A stretch of 64,000 nucleotides of DNA from Agaribacter marinus (lineage in GTDB: Bacteria > Pseudomonadota > Gammaproteobacteria > Enterobacterales > Alteromonadaceae). The position numbers and the translations under genes are program-made. Positions 44,385 through 53,752 of the stretch are shown one piece after another (the first letter of the stretch is position 1; each line of letters opens with the position of its first letter). The stretch covers positions 1,321,546 through 1,385,545 of the forward strand of contig NZ_BSOT01000005.1 of the NCBI RefSeq assembly GCF_030160655.1. The letters run 5' to 3'. The notes under the pieces are model-generated. The model was not told the origin of the DNA. It did not search any database and saw only the letters and a program-made list of their open reading frames with translations.

Positions 44385-44921
44385 CTACGATTCCTCTGAT
44401 GCAGACGCATCAGCAAGAATAGACATTGCGCTTTTTAGTTGTCGACTAATATCCGCTAGGCTCCAACCTGTATTATTCCGAATTTGTTCATATGTTTCGC
44501 CATGAATACGGCACCGTATAACTATTTCCCTTTGTTTATCTGATAACATATTCATGGCCTCAGATACCGAAGCGACACGCTCATTCAGTGAGTAAATATC
44601 TTCGGGACTATCTTCTGTGACAAGCGTTTCTCCAACGCTCTCCAATGCACTGTCAATAAATGATTCTGTTTGCTTGTACTTGGTGCAATGATTTAACCCC
44701 ATGTTCACTGCTGCCCTTGTGAGGTAAGCTTTGGGATGCTGAATATCATCAACATTTTTATGAGTAAGTAACTTGCTAAAAGCCTCTTGTACCAGATCTT
44801 CCGGATCAGGTGGGCCAGAGCCGAATATTCCTCGTAAATTTCTAACTAAATCAACTTTGTAGGTTCTAAAAAGTTGATGAACTTGTTGCGTTGTGGATAA
44901 CGGTTTGGCATTGTTTGACAT
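44385..44921 (-). CDS. FecI-type ECF sigma factor
   Basis: A 178-residue ECF sigma factor with region 2 (LVRNLRGIFGSGPPDPEDLVQEAFSKLLTH) and region 4 (MNMLSDKQREIVIRCRIHGETYEQIRNNTGWSLADISRQL). The ATG at 44921 is preferred to a TTG at 44951. It is followed within 2 bp by the fecR-type gene. Together with a FecA-type receptor it forms a cell-surface signalling system that switches on uptake genes when the ligand binds. The known family mostly senses iron siderophores, but glycan-type receptors also use it, so the ligand is open. Confidence 0.9.
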   Translation of the reverse strand: MSNNAKPLSTTQQVHQLFRTYKVDLVRNLRGIFGSGPPDPEDLVQEAFSKLLTHKNVDDIQHPKAYLTRAAVNMGLNHCTKYKQTESFIDSALESVGETLVTEDSPEDIYSLNERVASVSEAMNMLSDKQREIVIRCRIHGETYEQIRNNTGWSLADISRQLKSAMSILADASASEES

Positions 44922-45151
44922 ATTACACTTAGCTAAAGCTGAGGTGCCCAAGGCGATGATAAAAGTATACTTACTTGCTAGCGTATAGCAATCCTATCCG
45001 ACAACCGCATTGGCATTATTTTCGCCAAAATAAAGACCAAGGCCTTCACTTAAACGCAAGAATAATATCGTCCGAAGGTGGTGTTTACATTTAAACAAAT
45101 AAGGCTCAGACTGCGTACTGACATTTATCAATTTTTTCTAACTTGTATTTT

Positions 45152-45982
45152 ATGGATTTAATATTCTTCGATTTAGACGGCACGCTATTAAATAAGTCCT
45201 CTGAAATCTCGCCTCTCACCAAAGAAACCTTAATGTTGCTCAGTGATACGGGGATCGCGCACACGGTTGCCACAGGCAGAACCATGCTTTCAGCTCAACG
45301 AATAATTGGTGGGTATAACTTTAGCTTGCCGCATATTTATAGTAACGGCGTGACAGTATGGGATCCTAACAGTCGCACGATGACGCTTGAAAATATACTC
45401 GAATGGAACGAAGTCTCCACGATATTGTCGCACGCACACGCTGAAAACGTCACACCATTTGTGCATAGCGTGGAAGAGCAGAACGATCGTGAAGTGCATG
45501 TTATTTATCACTCTACGCCAAAGTACGCCATAGAAAACGACTTACTTGAAAATTATTATGCGCAAACTGATGCAATGCTACTGCCACTGTCGTCGTTGCC
45601 TACACAAGCTAGAATTACCAATGTTAGTATGATTGGCGATGAAAAGATAACCCATAAAATATGGGAGCAACTTAATAAACAAAAAAGTCTAATTGCTTAT
45701 TGTGGCCCAGCTATCGAAGGAAATGGTAACAGCTGGCTAGACGTACACCATCGTTTAGCGAACAAAGGCAGTGCCGTGCAAAACCTAAAGATTCAACTTG
45801 GCGCAAGCAATGTTATTTGTTTTGGCGACGGCGATAACGACTTAAGTATGTTTGAACTGGCCGACGAAAGTTACGCGATGAACAATGCAAAAGACATTGT
45901 TAAACAATCAGCCACTGATGTTATAGGCCATCACCATGAAGATGGCGTGGCCCATTTTTTACGGGAACGCTTTTCGCTTTAA
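45152..45982 (+). CDS. Cof-type HAD-family phosphatase
   Basis: A 276-residue HAD hydrolase. Motif I is FFDLDGTLL (Asp7 nucleophile, Asp9), motif II TVATGRT, motif III near the KGSAVQNL lysine and motif IV CFGDGDNDLSMFE, with the type IIB cap of sugar-phosphate phosphatases between. It would dephosphorylate small phosphometabolites in the cytoplasm. Several starts are possible: the ATG at 45152 begins directly with the motif I strand, and a TTG at 45143 adds three residues; neither has a clear Shine-Dalgarno. It is isolated, divergent from the fecI-like gene. Confidence 0.88.
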   Translation: MDLIFFDLDGTLLNKSSEISPLTKETLMLLSDTGIAHTVATGRTMLSAQRIIGGYNFSLPHIYSNGVTVWDPNSRTMTLENILEWNEVSTILSHAHAENVTPFVHSVEEQNDREVHVIYHSTPKYAIENDLLENYYAQTDAMLLPLSSLPTQARITNVSMIGDEKITHKIWEQLNKQKSLIAYCGPAIEGNGNSWLDVHHRLANKGSAVQNLKIQLGASNVICFGDGDNDLSMFELADESYAMNNAKDIVKQSATDVIGHHHEDGVAHFLRERFSL

Positions 45983-46104
45983 ACGAGGTGAAGGTAAACG
46001 ATGCATTGTGCTTGTATCAACCTTAACCTACCCTTAGGAGTTGTAATGAATGACGATTCAACAGCACCATGCCTTAACCGTAAGAACTAGGAGTGCCTGA
46101 ATAG

Positions 46105-46254
46105 TTAACTTGTCGGCATGGCTTGCATTGCAATTTGTTGCCCTATCGCCATTGATTCTTGAGTTATAGCCGGTATCTTTTCAATGTATGACCTACCCAC
46201 TGGGCTCTCATAAAACTCAATCAGCGCAGCTATCTCCGCACAGAAGGTAATTTT
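46105..46254 (-). pseudogene. DUF2059 gene fragment
   Basis: A minus-strand frame of 49 codons, opened by a stop at 46255, encodes the end of a DUF2059 domain: ALIEFYESPVGRSYIEKIPA and then QESMAIGQQIAMQAMP, matching the family's 'eliaFYesp.Gq....kmP....qsm..gq' pattern. There is no start and the N-terminal half is missing, so it is a remnant. The remaining 45983-46379 region holds one 14-codon frame with a ribosome site (46026-46070 area), whose meaning is unclear, and a terminator. Confidence 0.65.
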
Positions 46255-46328
46255 TTATCTCGTTCAAGCGCAGTCTATCTGTCGCTGATTACCAATAATA
46301 CCAATCCGCATGCAGAGTTATTGCAAAC

Positions 46329-46353
46329 AAAAAAATGCCCACTACAGTGGGCA
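46329..46353 (-). terminator. Terminator of the PEP-CTERM protein gene
   Basis: On the minus strand TGCCCAC and GTGGGCA (46336-46353) form a perfect 7-bp stem with a 4-nt loop, followed by a T-run. It lies 27 bp after the gene's stop codon. Confidence 0.85.
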
Positions 46354-46379
46354 CGGGCTGAACGTATTTTAGCGTCTAA

Positions 46380-46979
46380 CTAAAACTTTCGACGCAGTAG
46401 GGTTACAAGGCCAATTAAAAATAACATTGCCATTGAGGATTCAGGCACCTTAACGGTCGTCAAATTAAGATTGTCGATCAGCAGTGCATTCCTACCATCT
46501 CTGGTTATCGTTAATGTTAACTGATCTAACGCGCCTCCAAACCCTGCGATGTTGGTAAAATTTTCGTTAGCCCCATCAAGAACTAATGAATCGACAAGCG
46601 CTCCACCCAAAAAGCCTTGGAAAATAACAAAATCGTTAGTACCACTATCATTAATCGTTCTCCAGTCAACTGACCCAAACGAAAATAAGTCTCCATTGTT
46701 ATTGAAGAATGTGATTTCATCACCCACATCTCCACCTTGGCGATTAAAAAACGTTGTCAATGAAGCGCCTGGATTTCCAAACACATCTTGTAGTTCCCAT
46801 CCATCTCCGAATGCGCTGTAAGAAAAATCGTTTTCGCTTTGGACACCCGCCAAATCTAGTCGATCAACATTATTATCTCCAAAGGTAATAATTGTGGCAT
46901 TGACTGAAGTAACGGTAAAAATAAGAGCGGCACATGTTAGAAACTTCGAGACTATTTTTTGGGAGCGGATGAATTGCAT
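46380..46979 (-). CDS. PEP-CTERM-anchored secreted protein
   Basis: A 199-residue protein with an N-terminal signal peptide (about 1-29, ending VNA-TI) and a C-terminal PEP-CTERM tail: VPESSMAMLFLIGLVTLLRRKF, that is, the Pro-Glu motif, a hydrophobic helix and basic residues. Exosortase cleaves such tails and hands the protein to the exopolysaccharide surface. The central part is beta-rich (ITFFNNNGDLFSFGSVDW, DNLNLTTV), resembling PEP-CTERM carbohydrate-interacting sandwiches. No exosortase or EPS gene lies in the window. Function unknown. Confidence 0.8.
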   Translation of the reverse strand: MQFIRSQKIVSKFLTCAALIFTVTSVNATIITFGDNNVDRLDLAGVQSENDFSYSAFGDGWELQDVFGNPGASLTTFFNRQGGDVGDEITFFNNNGDLFSFGSVDWRTINDSGTNDFVIFQGFLGGALVDSLVLDGANENFTNIAGFGGALDQLTLTITRDGRNALLIDNLNLTTVKVPESSMAMLFLIGLVTLLRRKF

Positions 46980-47257
46980 TTATATTTCCATAATTTTGTT
47001 CGTTAAAAAATTAGTGAGGCAGTATCTGTGCCAAAAAAAATAATATTTAAAAACAACAAGATACAAGTAATCTAAAACGGATGGTGGTGATATTGTAAAG
47101 AAACATGACCATTAATTTTTTAACGCTATCATTCTTTCCTCAATCCAAACGCGTTAGCATAGAGCTTTGGGTCTTGTCTCGTATCGCCGTCTTTGTCGAT
47201 TGTCTTTTGTAAATAAGTACTGAAATATTGATTGTGGGATATAAAAAGAAGTGTTAA

Positions 47258-48208
47258 ATGCCTAAACTCTTTAAGATTATTTTATCTACAATTACCGCGA
47301 TCTTACTTATCGGCTTAGTCTATCAACAAACTTGTGCCTATATCGATTCGCAGACTTTCAAGCCCAATGGTAAATTCAGCCAAGTTGGCAACATTGAAAT
47401 GTATTCTGAAACCGTAGGCGACGGACCAGTCACAGTAGTGTTTGATAGTGGAATGGGGCACTCTTTGCTTGTTTGGAGAGACGTTATCAATGGGCTTTCC
47501 TCTTCTTTTAAAACCTTTGCTTATGATCGTGCGGGATTAGGGTATAGTGGCAAGAGTCAAAAGCCTCGAACTAGCCAAATAATGGTTAACGAATTGCATG
47601 CTCTGCTACAAGCTCAGTCTATTGAAGGGCCCCTTATTTTAGTTGGACATTCATTTGGTGGCTTAAACGTACAATTATTTGCTAAAACCTATCCTGAGCA
47701 AGTAAAAGGCTTAGTATTAGTTGAATCTATTCACCCCGATTACTTATCATACATACCGCCACAGCCAAGTTGGCGACGTAAGAGACTAACTATTGGTAAA
47801 TGGCTAGCCCCCTTCGGTGTTCCTAGGCTGTATCTCTCTGGTAATGATGCGCACCATAAAGCGGTAATGACGACAGTTAAGCACCAATATACTAGTTTAG
47901 ATGAAGCTAAGCATCTTGAAGAAAGCACAAATCAGGTCGCTAGCTTGGTAAATAATCTTGGAAGTTTACCTATTATAATTTTGGCAAGGAATACCGCCTC
48001 AGCACAACTAAAAAGTACGCTCTCAGCTCAAAACCAAAATGTTAAATGGGCAGAGTTGCAAGAGCGCTTCTTGGGCCTGTCTAATAATGCGACGATCATA
48101 TACTCGCAAGAAAGGAGGCATAGTATTCATCGCTTGCAACCGGCACTTGTAATTAAAGCGGTAGAACACATAAGTGAATCGATTCATCATAAAAACGGTT
48201 TATTTTAA
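47258..48208 (+). CDS. Alpha/beta hydrolase, membrane-anchored
   Basis: A 316-residue protein with an N-terminal hydrophobic helix (IILSTITAILLIGLVYQQ) that anchors or exports it. The hydrolase fold shows the oxyanion segment VFDSGMGHSLLVWRDV, AYDRAGLGYSG, the nucleophile elbow LVGHSFGG with Ser132, and the catalytic His in RRHSIHRLQP. A wide array of esters could be the substrate. It stands alone, after a 278-bp A/T-rich gap that holds no gene I can identify. The ATG has no strong ribosome site but matches the start of the anchor. Confidence 0.85.
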   Translation: MPKLFKIILSTITAILLIGLVYQQTCAYIDSQTFKPNGKFSQVGNIEMYSETVGDGPVTVVFDSGMGHSLLVWRDVINGLSSSFKTFAYDRAGLGYSGKSQKPRTSQIMVNELHALLQAQSIEGPLILVGHSFGGLNVQLFAKTYPEQVKGLVLVESIHPDYLSYIPPQPSWRRKRLTIGKWLAPFGVPRLYLSGNDAHHKAVMTTVKHQYTSLDEAKHLEESTNQVASLVNNLGSLPIIILARNTASAQLKSTLSAQNQNVKWAELQERFLGLSNNATIIYSQERRHSIHRLQPALVIKAVEHISESIHHKNGLF

Positions 48209-48393
48209 GCTCCAATACTCACCACTATCCAAAGCGTTAACTATATCCTGTGTCAATTTACTTTATGCGTCCAAGGCGGTTTTGACGCGTAGTCGATTGC
48301 TGCATGGCCAATAAAATACTTCCGATATGCCTTGAATGAGCGCTTCCAAGAACAATAACTCAAAATTCCAAAATGGTAACTTCTTTATCAATG

Positions 48394-48969
48394 TTAATAT
48401 TGCTCACCAATGATGTTTTTTACCCAATTTGGAAGAACTCTAAACGTTTTAATTTGGTTCATCTGCAAAATTGCGACACACTTATGTGTTTCTTTTTCAT
48501 CAGTATTGTCATAAAAAGAGACTGTGTCGCACAAGGGAATGGCAAGTTTTACATTATTGAGCATACGAGGAATGCGCTCAGATATTTTTTGTTCAGGGAC
48601 GCTATGACCACCTTGATGAATGCGATTATTTACGCGAGCAATATTTGTTTCAGGCGAACTATCAATATGAATAACATACAGGTTGATGGTAAAGTTTCTC
48701 GCTTTGGCATCGGCAATAAAATCCACTTTAGAGGGATGAGAAAAAACGGTTTCAAAGCAAAAACTTTGATGGCTAGCAAGTAACTGTTGTCTTATCTTTT
48801 CGACCTCTTTGGCGGCTTCATAGCTGTGTTTTTCAGGCACATCAGGCCATGTAAGCTTGGCGTACTCATCTGCATTCAAAAAAGGTAGGTTGTACTGACT
48901 TAGATAGCGATAGTAAAACGTTGTTTTCCCACTGCCGTTGCCGCCTACAATAATATTAAGTTGCGGCAA
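48394..48969 (-). CDS. Zeta-toxin-like P-loop kinase (toxin candidate)
   Basis: A 191-residue protein with the P-loop GGNGSGKTT (residues 9-17), the NADE-type substrate-binding turn (FLNADEYAK) and SFCFETVFSHPSKVDFI, all typical of the zeta-toxin/AAA_33 kinase family. Classical zeta toxins phosphorylate UDP-N-acetylglucosamine and inhibit peptidoglycan synthesis. It is the second gene of a two-gene operon behind a ParD-like antitoxin gene (12 bp gap), so I call it the toxin of a toxin-antitoxin pair. A non-toxic kinase cannot be excluded. Confidence 0.8.
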   Translation of the reverse strand: MPQLNIIVGGNGSGKTTFYYRYLSQYNLPFLNADEYAKLTWPDVPEKHSYEAAKEVEKIRQQLLASHQSFCFETVFSHPSKVDFIADAKARNFTINLYVIHIDSSPETNIARVNNRIHQGGHSVPEQKISERIPRMLNNVKLAIPLCDTVSFYDNTDEKETHKCVAILQMNQIKTFRVLPNWVKNIIGEQY

Positions 48970-48981
48970 ATTATTTCCTTA

Positions 48982-49398
48982 CTATTTGGATTTAGCGCGC
49001 TGCGCAACAAACTCGCCATTTACAAAGTTACCAAATTTCACATCACCATTCGGGAAGGTAGCTTTTAATGTACCTACGTGCGTTATATCGGTATTAGGCG
49101 AATAAAGCACATTTCCTTGACTAAGTAAGTCTTGCGAGAGAGACATATCGGCATTCACTTCATTTGCAACATCAAAAGGATTAATTTCTTGTTCGTGAGG
49201 CGCTTCTATTCTAATTGACGCACTACCGTGAAATAAACTGATGACTTGTGCAGGTGAGAGATTAGCACTCACGCGCTTGCCGATTTCTGACCAGTACTCG
49301 ATTTGCTCTGCGGTAGTCCTGTTTAAAGTAGAGCCTATGATTTGTGCGTCTTTAACTAATTGTTCGTTAAGGCGCATAGGACTTGTATGTTTAGCCAT
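48982..49398 (-). CDS. ParD-like antitoxin candidate
   Basis: A 138-residue protein with an N-terminal RHH-like DNA-binding half (SPMRLNEQLVKDAQIIGSTLNRTTAEQIEYWSEIGKRVSANL), the pattern of the ParD-like family, and a flexible acidic middle (EINPFDVANEVNADMSLSQD) that could block the toxin. A perfect 7-bp inverted repeat (49431-49449) lies 33 bp before its start, fitting autorepression. It precedes the zeta-like kinase gene by 12 bp. The C-terminal beta-rich end (VGTLKATFPNGDVKFGNFVNGEF) is an unusual addition. Confidence 0.75.
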   Translation of the reverse strand: MAKHTSPMRLNEQLVKDAQIIGSTLNRTTAEQIEYWSEIGKRVSANLSPAQVISLFHGSASIRIEAPHEQEINPFDVANEVNADMSLSQDLLSQGNVLYSPNTDITHVGTLKATFPNGDVKFGNFVNGEFVAQRAKSK

Positions 49399-49430
49399 GA
49401 TTTTGCCTTTTTTCGTGTTTACAATAACAA

Positions 49431-49449
49431 ATGTAGCAAATAGCTACAT
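49431..49449. promoter_or_regulatory. Palindromic operator of the toxin-antitoxin operon
   Basis: ATGTAGC (49431-49437) and GCTACAT (49443-49449) are exact reverse complements around AAATA. It lies 33-51 bp upstream of the antitoxin start, where an RHH repressor would bind. The rest of 49399-49592 holds no gene I can identify. Confidence 0.7.
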
Positions 49450-49592
49450 GAAAATAAAGACTTTTTATCTCGCTTTAAAAACACAGAATAAGGGATGCAG
49501 CTTCCATCCCAAATATAAACGGGATACTCTTTACTGTAGGTACTTAACGTTTAAATGTTAGTGAATACTCTTGAAGAGGGTGTTGGATTAGT

Positions 49593-49669
49593 TGGTCGGT
49601 GTGAGAGGATTTGAACCTCCGACCCCTGACACCCCATGACAGTGCGCTACCAGGCTGCGCTACACACCG
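49593..49669 (-). tRNA. tRNA-Pro (anticodon GGG)
   Basis: The 77-base minus-strand gene begins CGGTGTGTAGCGCAGCC and ends CACACCGACCA with the CCA encoded. The acceptor stem closes, the T-arm reads GGTTCAAATCC, and the anticodon loop is ATGGGGT, giving GGG for proline. The sequence closely follows the E. coli proL pattern. Confidence 0.95.
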
Positions 49670-49782
49670 ACCGAAGGCGTGAATTATATTGAATTTTAGG
49701 GCTATAGCAAGAAATTTGTTGCAGATTATTCAATACCTTAAGCTTTTTTCTAAGTATGTTTAAAATTTCTACGCTTTAACAA

Positions 49783-49808
49783 AAAATCCAACACAGCGGT
49801 TGGATTTT
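49783..49808 (-). terminator. Rho-independent terminator of greA
   Basis: AAAATCCAAC (49783-49792) and GTTGGATTTT (49799-49808) are perfect 10-bp arms with a 6-nt loop. On the minus strand a T-run follows. It lies 32 bp after the greA stop. Confidence 0.9.
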
Positions 49809-49839
49809 CTATCGATAATTATGCATATTCATCTATCGG

Positions 49840-50316
49840 CTATTTGTACTCGACTTCACTAATTTCTACTTCAACAACACCCGCGGGTGTGTGTATAGAC
49901 ACAATATCGTCAAGCTCTTTTCCGATTAATCCACGTGCAATCGGCGAATTTACAGATATTAGGCCTTTTTTAATGTTTGCTTCGTCATCACCAACGATGC
50001 GGTAAGTCGTTTCCTCATCCGAATCTACATTAATAAACGTTACCGTTGTGCCAAATACTACTTTTCCAGTATTTTGCAACTTGGTAACGTCGATGATTTG
50101 CGCATTCGAAAGTTTACCTTCAATATCTTGAATACGGCCTTCACAAAAACTTTGTTGTTCGCGTGCCGCATGGTATTCAGCATTCTCTTTTAAATCGCCA
50201 TGTTCTCTTGCTTCAGCAATAGCATTAATAATACGAGGGCGATCTACAGTTTTTAGTTGTTCAAGCTCTTCGCGCAAAGTTTTTGCGCCTTCCGCTGTCA
50301 TAGGATAGGTTGTCAT
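49840..50316 (-). CDS. greA: Transcription elongation factor GreA
   Basis: A 158-residue protein of normal GreA length. The N-terminal coiled coil ([57 protein letters not shown]) carries the acidic tip residues of the DxxEN class ([11 protein letters not shown]), and the C-terminal FKBP-like domain shows [25 protein letters not shown]. GreA enters the secondary channel of RNA polymerase and stimulates cleavage of backtracked RNA. It follows carB by 199 bp, with a strong terminator between, so it probably has its own promoter at 50317-50433 or receives read-through. The dapB-carA-carB-greA order is common in gammaproteobacteria. Confidence 0.97.
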   Translation of the reverse strand: MTTYPMTAEGAKTLREELEQLKTVDRPRIINAIAEAREHGDLKENAEYHAAREQQSFCEGRIQDIEGKLSNAQIIDVTKLQNTGKVVFGTTVTFINVDSDEETTYRIVGDDEANIKKGLISVNSPIARGLIGKELDDIVSIHTPAGVVEVEISEVEYK

Positions 50317-50433
50317 ACTTCTTCTCTTTTTATTCGACTGCGATGTTTAACGATGTCTCTTACTAATTTATCTACGGGACATAAATTAACAATACAAACA
50401 TCTAACGAATCAAGATTCGCCAGACGTAAAAGC

Positions 50434-50460
50434 AAAACGAATGCGCTAGGCATTCGTTTT
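50434..50460 (-). terminator. Rho-independent terminator after carB
   Basis: AAAACGAATGC (50434-50444) and GCATTCGTTTT (50450-50460) are perfect 11-bp arms around a 5-nt loop. It lies 56 bp after carB and, having A-runs and T-runs on both flanks, could act in either direction. Confidence 0.88.
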
Positions 50461-50515
50461 ATATAAGTTTTTGCAAAGTATAGTGCAAAATCAGATAGGT
50501 ATCATCTAATTTACA

Positions 50516-53500
50516 TTATTTTGCTAAAGCAACTCGCTTATGTAGCTCTTGAACAGATTGCACATTCGATAACGCATCGGAGCTATTTGACTTTAATGTC
50601 GCAAATGCAGCATTTAATGTCGTTGTATAAGCACATTTGCTTAGCAAAGCTTCCCGTCGGATATACACAGAATCATTAATTGCCTGACGCCCTTCTGTCG
50701 TATTCACGACGTAACAATATTCACCGTTTTTAATCGCATCAACAATGTTTGGACGACCTTCACTTAGCTTATTCACTTCTTTACAGTTAATACCTGCAAG
50801 CTCAAGTGCTTCGGCGGTACCTTTGGTCGCTTCTAATACAAACCCTTTGTCGAGCATCAAGTTAGCAAGCTCAATTAAGCGAACTTTATCCGTATTTCTT
50901 ACAGATAGAAGTACTTTACCTGCTTCAGGCAATGGCGCTGATGCGCCAAGGTTTGCTTTAGCATAAGCTTCTTCAAAGTCTTCCCCAACACCCATTACTT
51001 CGCCAGTAGAGCGCATCTCCGGGCCAAGTAAAGGATCAACACCTTGGAACTTAGCAAACGGCAGCACTACTTCTTTCACAGAGTAAAACGGCGGCAGTAT
51101 TTCACCACTAATGCCCTGCTCTTTTAAGCTAGTGCCAGCCATTACGCGAGCAGCAACTTTTGCTAATTGAACGCCTGTTGCTTTCGATACAAATGGCACC
51201 GTGCGCGCTGCTCTTGGATTAACTTCAATCAAATATACTTCATTGTCTTTAATCGCAAACTGCGTATTCATCAAGCCATTTACACCAAGCTCCAATGCCA
51301 TTTGTTTCACTTGCTCACGCATGACGTCTTGAATGTCAGAAGACAAGGAATACGGCGGCAAACTACACGCTGAGTCACCCGAGTGAACGCCCGCTTGTTC
51401 AATGTGTTCCATAATGCCGCCAATGATGACATCTTCGCCATCGCAAATGGCATCAATATCAACTTCAATTGCATCATCCAAGAAGCGATCAAGCAATACT
51501 GGCGAATCGTTTGACACTTTTACTGCTTCGTTAAGATAGCGCTGTAAGTCTTTAATGTCGTATACAATTTCCATCGCTCGACCGCCAAGCACATAAGATG
51601 GACGTACCACTAACGGAAAGCCAATTTCTTCAGCTCTATCGAGGGCTTCTTGCATATTGCTAACAGTAGCGTTTGCAGGCTGCTTTAAGCCAAGCTTATT
51701 CACCATTTGTTGGAAGCGTTCGCGGTCTTCTGCTTTGTCAATTGCATCTGGCGACGTACCAATGATTGGTACACCATTTTTTTGTAATTCGCGTGCAAGT
51801 TTCAGCGGTGTTTGCCCACCGTACTGCACAATGACACCTGTCGGTTTTTCAACTCTTACGATTTCTAGCACATCTTCCAGCGTGACTGGCTCAAAGTACA
51901 AACGATCTGAAGTATCGTAATCAGTAGACACGGTTTCAGGATTACAGTTAACCATAATCGTCTCGTAACCGTCGTCTCGCATTGCAAGAGCCGCATGAAC
52001 ACAGCAATAATCAAACTCGATACCTTGACCAATACGATTGGGTCCGCCACCCAACACCATTATTTTCTTTTTATCCGATGGCGCAGCTTCGCACTCTTCG
52101 TCATAACTAGAATACATATATGCCGTTGAGGTTGAAAACTCTGCTGCACATGTATCTACACGCTTATAAACAGGCAATACGGCAAGTTTTTCACGGTGAT
52201 CACGCAGGTCATCCTCCGCAACCTGTGTTAATACTGCCAAGCGAGTATCAGAAAAACCTTTGCGCTTCAAATTACGCATTAATGTTTCGTCAATACCCGT
52301 CAAACCTAAGCGCTGAACTAAGCTTTCAAGCTCAATGAGTTCTTGAATCTGGACTAAATACCATGGGTCAATATTGGTCAAACCAAATATTTCATCAACA
52401 GACATACCCATTCTGAAAGCATCACCAATATACCAAATACGCTCTGCGCCCGGCTCACGTAATTCATAGATGAGCTTGTTCTTTGCTTCAGGGTCATCTA
52501 AATCCAGTATTGGATCTAAACCTGATACACCAACTTCCAAGCCACGAAGGGCTTTTTGCAATGATTCTTGTTGGTTACGGCCAATCGCCATAACTTCACC
52601 CACCGATTTCATCTGTGTGGTTAAGCGGTCGTTCGCACCGGCAAATTTTTCAAAGTTAAAGCGTGGGATCTTAGTAACGACATAATCAATCGACGGCTCA
52701 AATGATGCAGGTGTCAATCCACCGGTAATATCATTTGCTAACTCATCTAACGTATATCCGATAGCGAGTTTTGCCGCAATTTTTGCAATCGGGAAACCTG
52801 TCGCCTTAGATGCTAAGGCGGATGAGCGAGATACGCGCGGATTCATTTCGATAATGACCATACGGCCATCTTTCGGGTTAATCCCAAATTGAACGTTAGA
52901 GCCGCCCGTTTCTACACCAATTTCTCGTAAAACCGCCATTGCAGCATTACGCATGATTTGGAACTCTTTGTCCGTTAAGGTTTGTGCAGGTGCTACAGTG
53001 ATAGAGTCGCCGGTATGCACACCCATTGGGTCAAAGTTTTCGATGGTACACACAATGATACAGTTGTCGGCTTTATCTCGCACAACTTCCATTTCGTACT
53101 CTTTCCAACCAATGAGTGATTCGTCTATTAACAATTCTGATGTCGGTGATAAATCTAAGCCACGCGCACAAATTTCATTGAATTCATCTTTATTGTAAGC
53201 AATGCCGCCGCCCGTGCCACCCATCGTAAATGACGGACGAATGATACAAGGAAACCCAATACGCGTTAACACGTCATGTGCTTGTTCCATAGTATGCGCA
53301 ATTTCTGCCCTTGGGCACTCTAGGCCAATAGATTTCATCGCCTTATCGAAGCGCTCTCTGTCTTCCGCTTTATCGATAGCGTCAGCCGTAGCGCCAATTA
53401 ATTCGACATTAAATTCTTCTAGCACGCCGTGCTTGTTTAAATCTAAGGCACAGTTCAATGCAGTTTGCCCACCCATGGTTGGCAAAATAACATCCGGTTT

Positions 53501-53743
53501 TTCTTTGGCAATAATATTGCGAACAACTTCCCACTGAATTGGCTCAATGTAGGTCGCATCAGCCATTTCTGGGTCTGTCATGATGGTAGCTGGGTTAGAG
53601 TTAACCAATATAACTCGATAACCTTCTTCACGCAGTGCTTTACAAGCTTGCGCGCCAGAGTAATCAAACTCACAGGCTTGACCTATTACAATAGGGCCAG
53701 CCCCTAAAATCAAAATACTTTTGACGTCGGTACGTTTTGGCAT
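50516..53743 (-). CDS. carB: Carbamoyl-phosphate synthase large subunit
   Basis: A 1075-residue protein, the usual length for CarB. Two ATP-grasp halves are visible, each starting with the PreATP signature ([21 protein letters not shown] and [19 protein letters not shown]) and containing [19 protein letters not shown] / [19 protein letters not shown]. The C-terminal MGS-like allosteric domain ends the chain. It makes carbamoyl phosphate from bicarbonate, ATP and ammonia supplied by CarA, for pyrimidine and arginine synthesis. It lies 9 bp after carA in the same operon. Confidence 0.98.
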   Translation of the reverse strand: MPKRTDVKSILILGAGPIVIGQACEFDYSGAQACKALREEGYRVILVNSNPATIMTDPEMADATYIEPIQWEVVRNIIAKEKPDVILPTMGGQTALNCALDLNKHGVLEEFNVELIGATADAIDKAEDRERFDKAMKSIGLECPRAEIAHTMEQAHDVLTRIGFPCIIRPSFTMGGTGGGIAYNKDEFNEICARGLDLSPTSELLIDESLIGWKEYEMEVVRDKADNCIIVCTIENFDPMGVHTGDSITVAPAQTLTDKEFQIMRNAAMAVLREIGVETGGSNVQFGINPKDGRMVIIEMNPRVSRSSALASKATGFPIAKIAAKLAIGYTLDELANDITGGLTPASFEPSIDYVVTKIPRFNFEKFAGANDRLTTQMKSVGEVMAIGRNQQESLQKALRGLEVGVSGLDPILDLDDPEAKNKLIYELREPGAERIWYIGDAFRMGMSVDEIFGLTNIDPWYLVQIQELIELESLVQRLGLTGIDETLMRNLKRKGFSDTRLAVLTQVAEDDLRDHREKLAVLPVYKRVDTCAAEFSTSTAYMYSSYDEECEAAPSDKKKIMVLGGGPNRIGQGIEFDYCCVHAALAMRDDGYETIMVNCNPETVSTDYDTSDRLYFEPVTLEDVLEIVRVEKPTGVIVQYGGQTPLKLARELQKNGVPIIGTSPDAIDKAEDRERFQQMVNKLGLKQPANATVSNMQEALDRAEEIGFPLVVRPSYVLGGRAMEIVYDIKDLQRYLNEAVKVSNDSPVLLDRFLDDAIEVDIDAICDGEDVIIGGIMEHIEQAGVHSGDSACSLPPYSLSSDIQDVMREQVKQMALELGVNGLMNTQFAIKDNEVYLIEVNPRAARTVPFVSKATGVQLAKVAARVMAGTSLKEQGISGEILPPFYSVKEVVLPFAKFQGVDPLLGPEMRSTGEVMGVGEDFEEAYAKANLGASAPLPEAGKVLLSVRNTDKVRLIELANLMLDKGFVLEATKGTAEALELAGINCKEVNKLSEGRPNIVDAIKNGEYCYVVNTTEGRQAINDSVYIRREALLSKCAYTTTLNAAFATLKSNSSDALSNVQSVQELHKRVALAK

Positions 53744-53752
53744 ACTCTATTC

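Noticed and set aside
49593-49669. tRNA-Pro as an attachment site for an island
   Set aside because: No repeat of the tRNA 3' end or integrase was seen on either side; neighbours are greA and the toxin-antitoxin unit.
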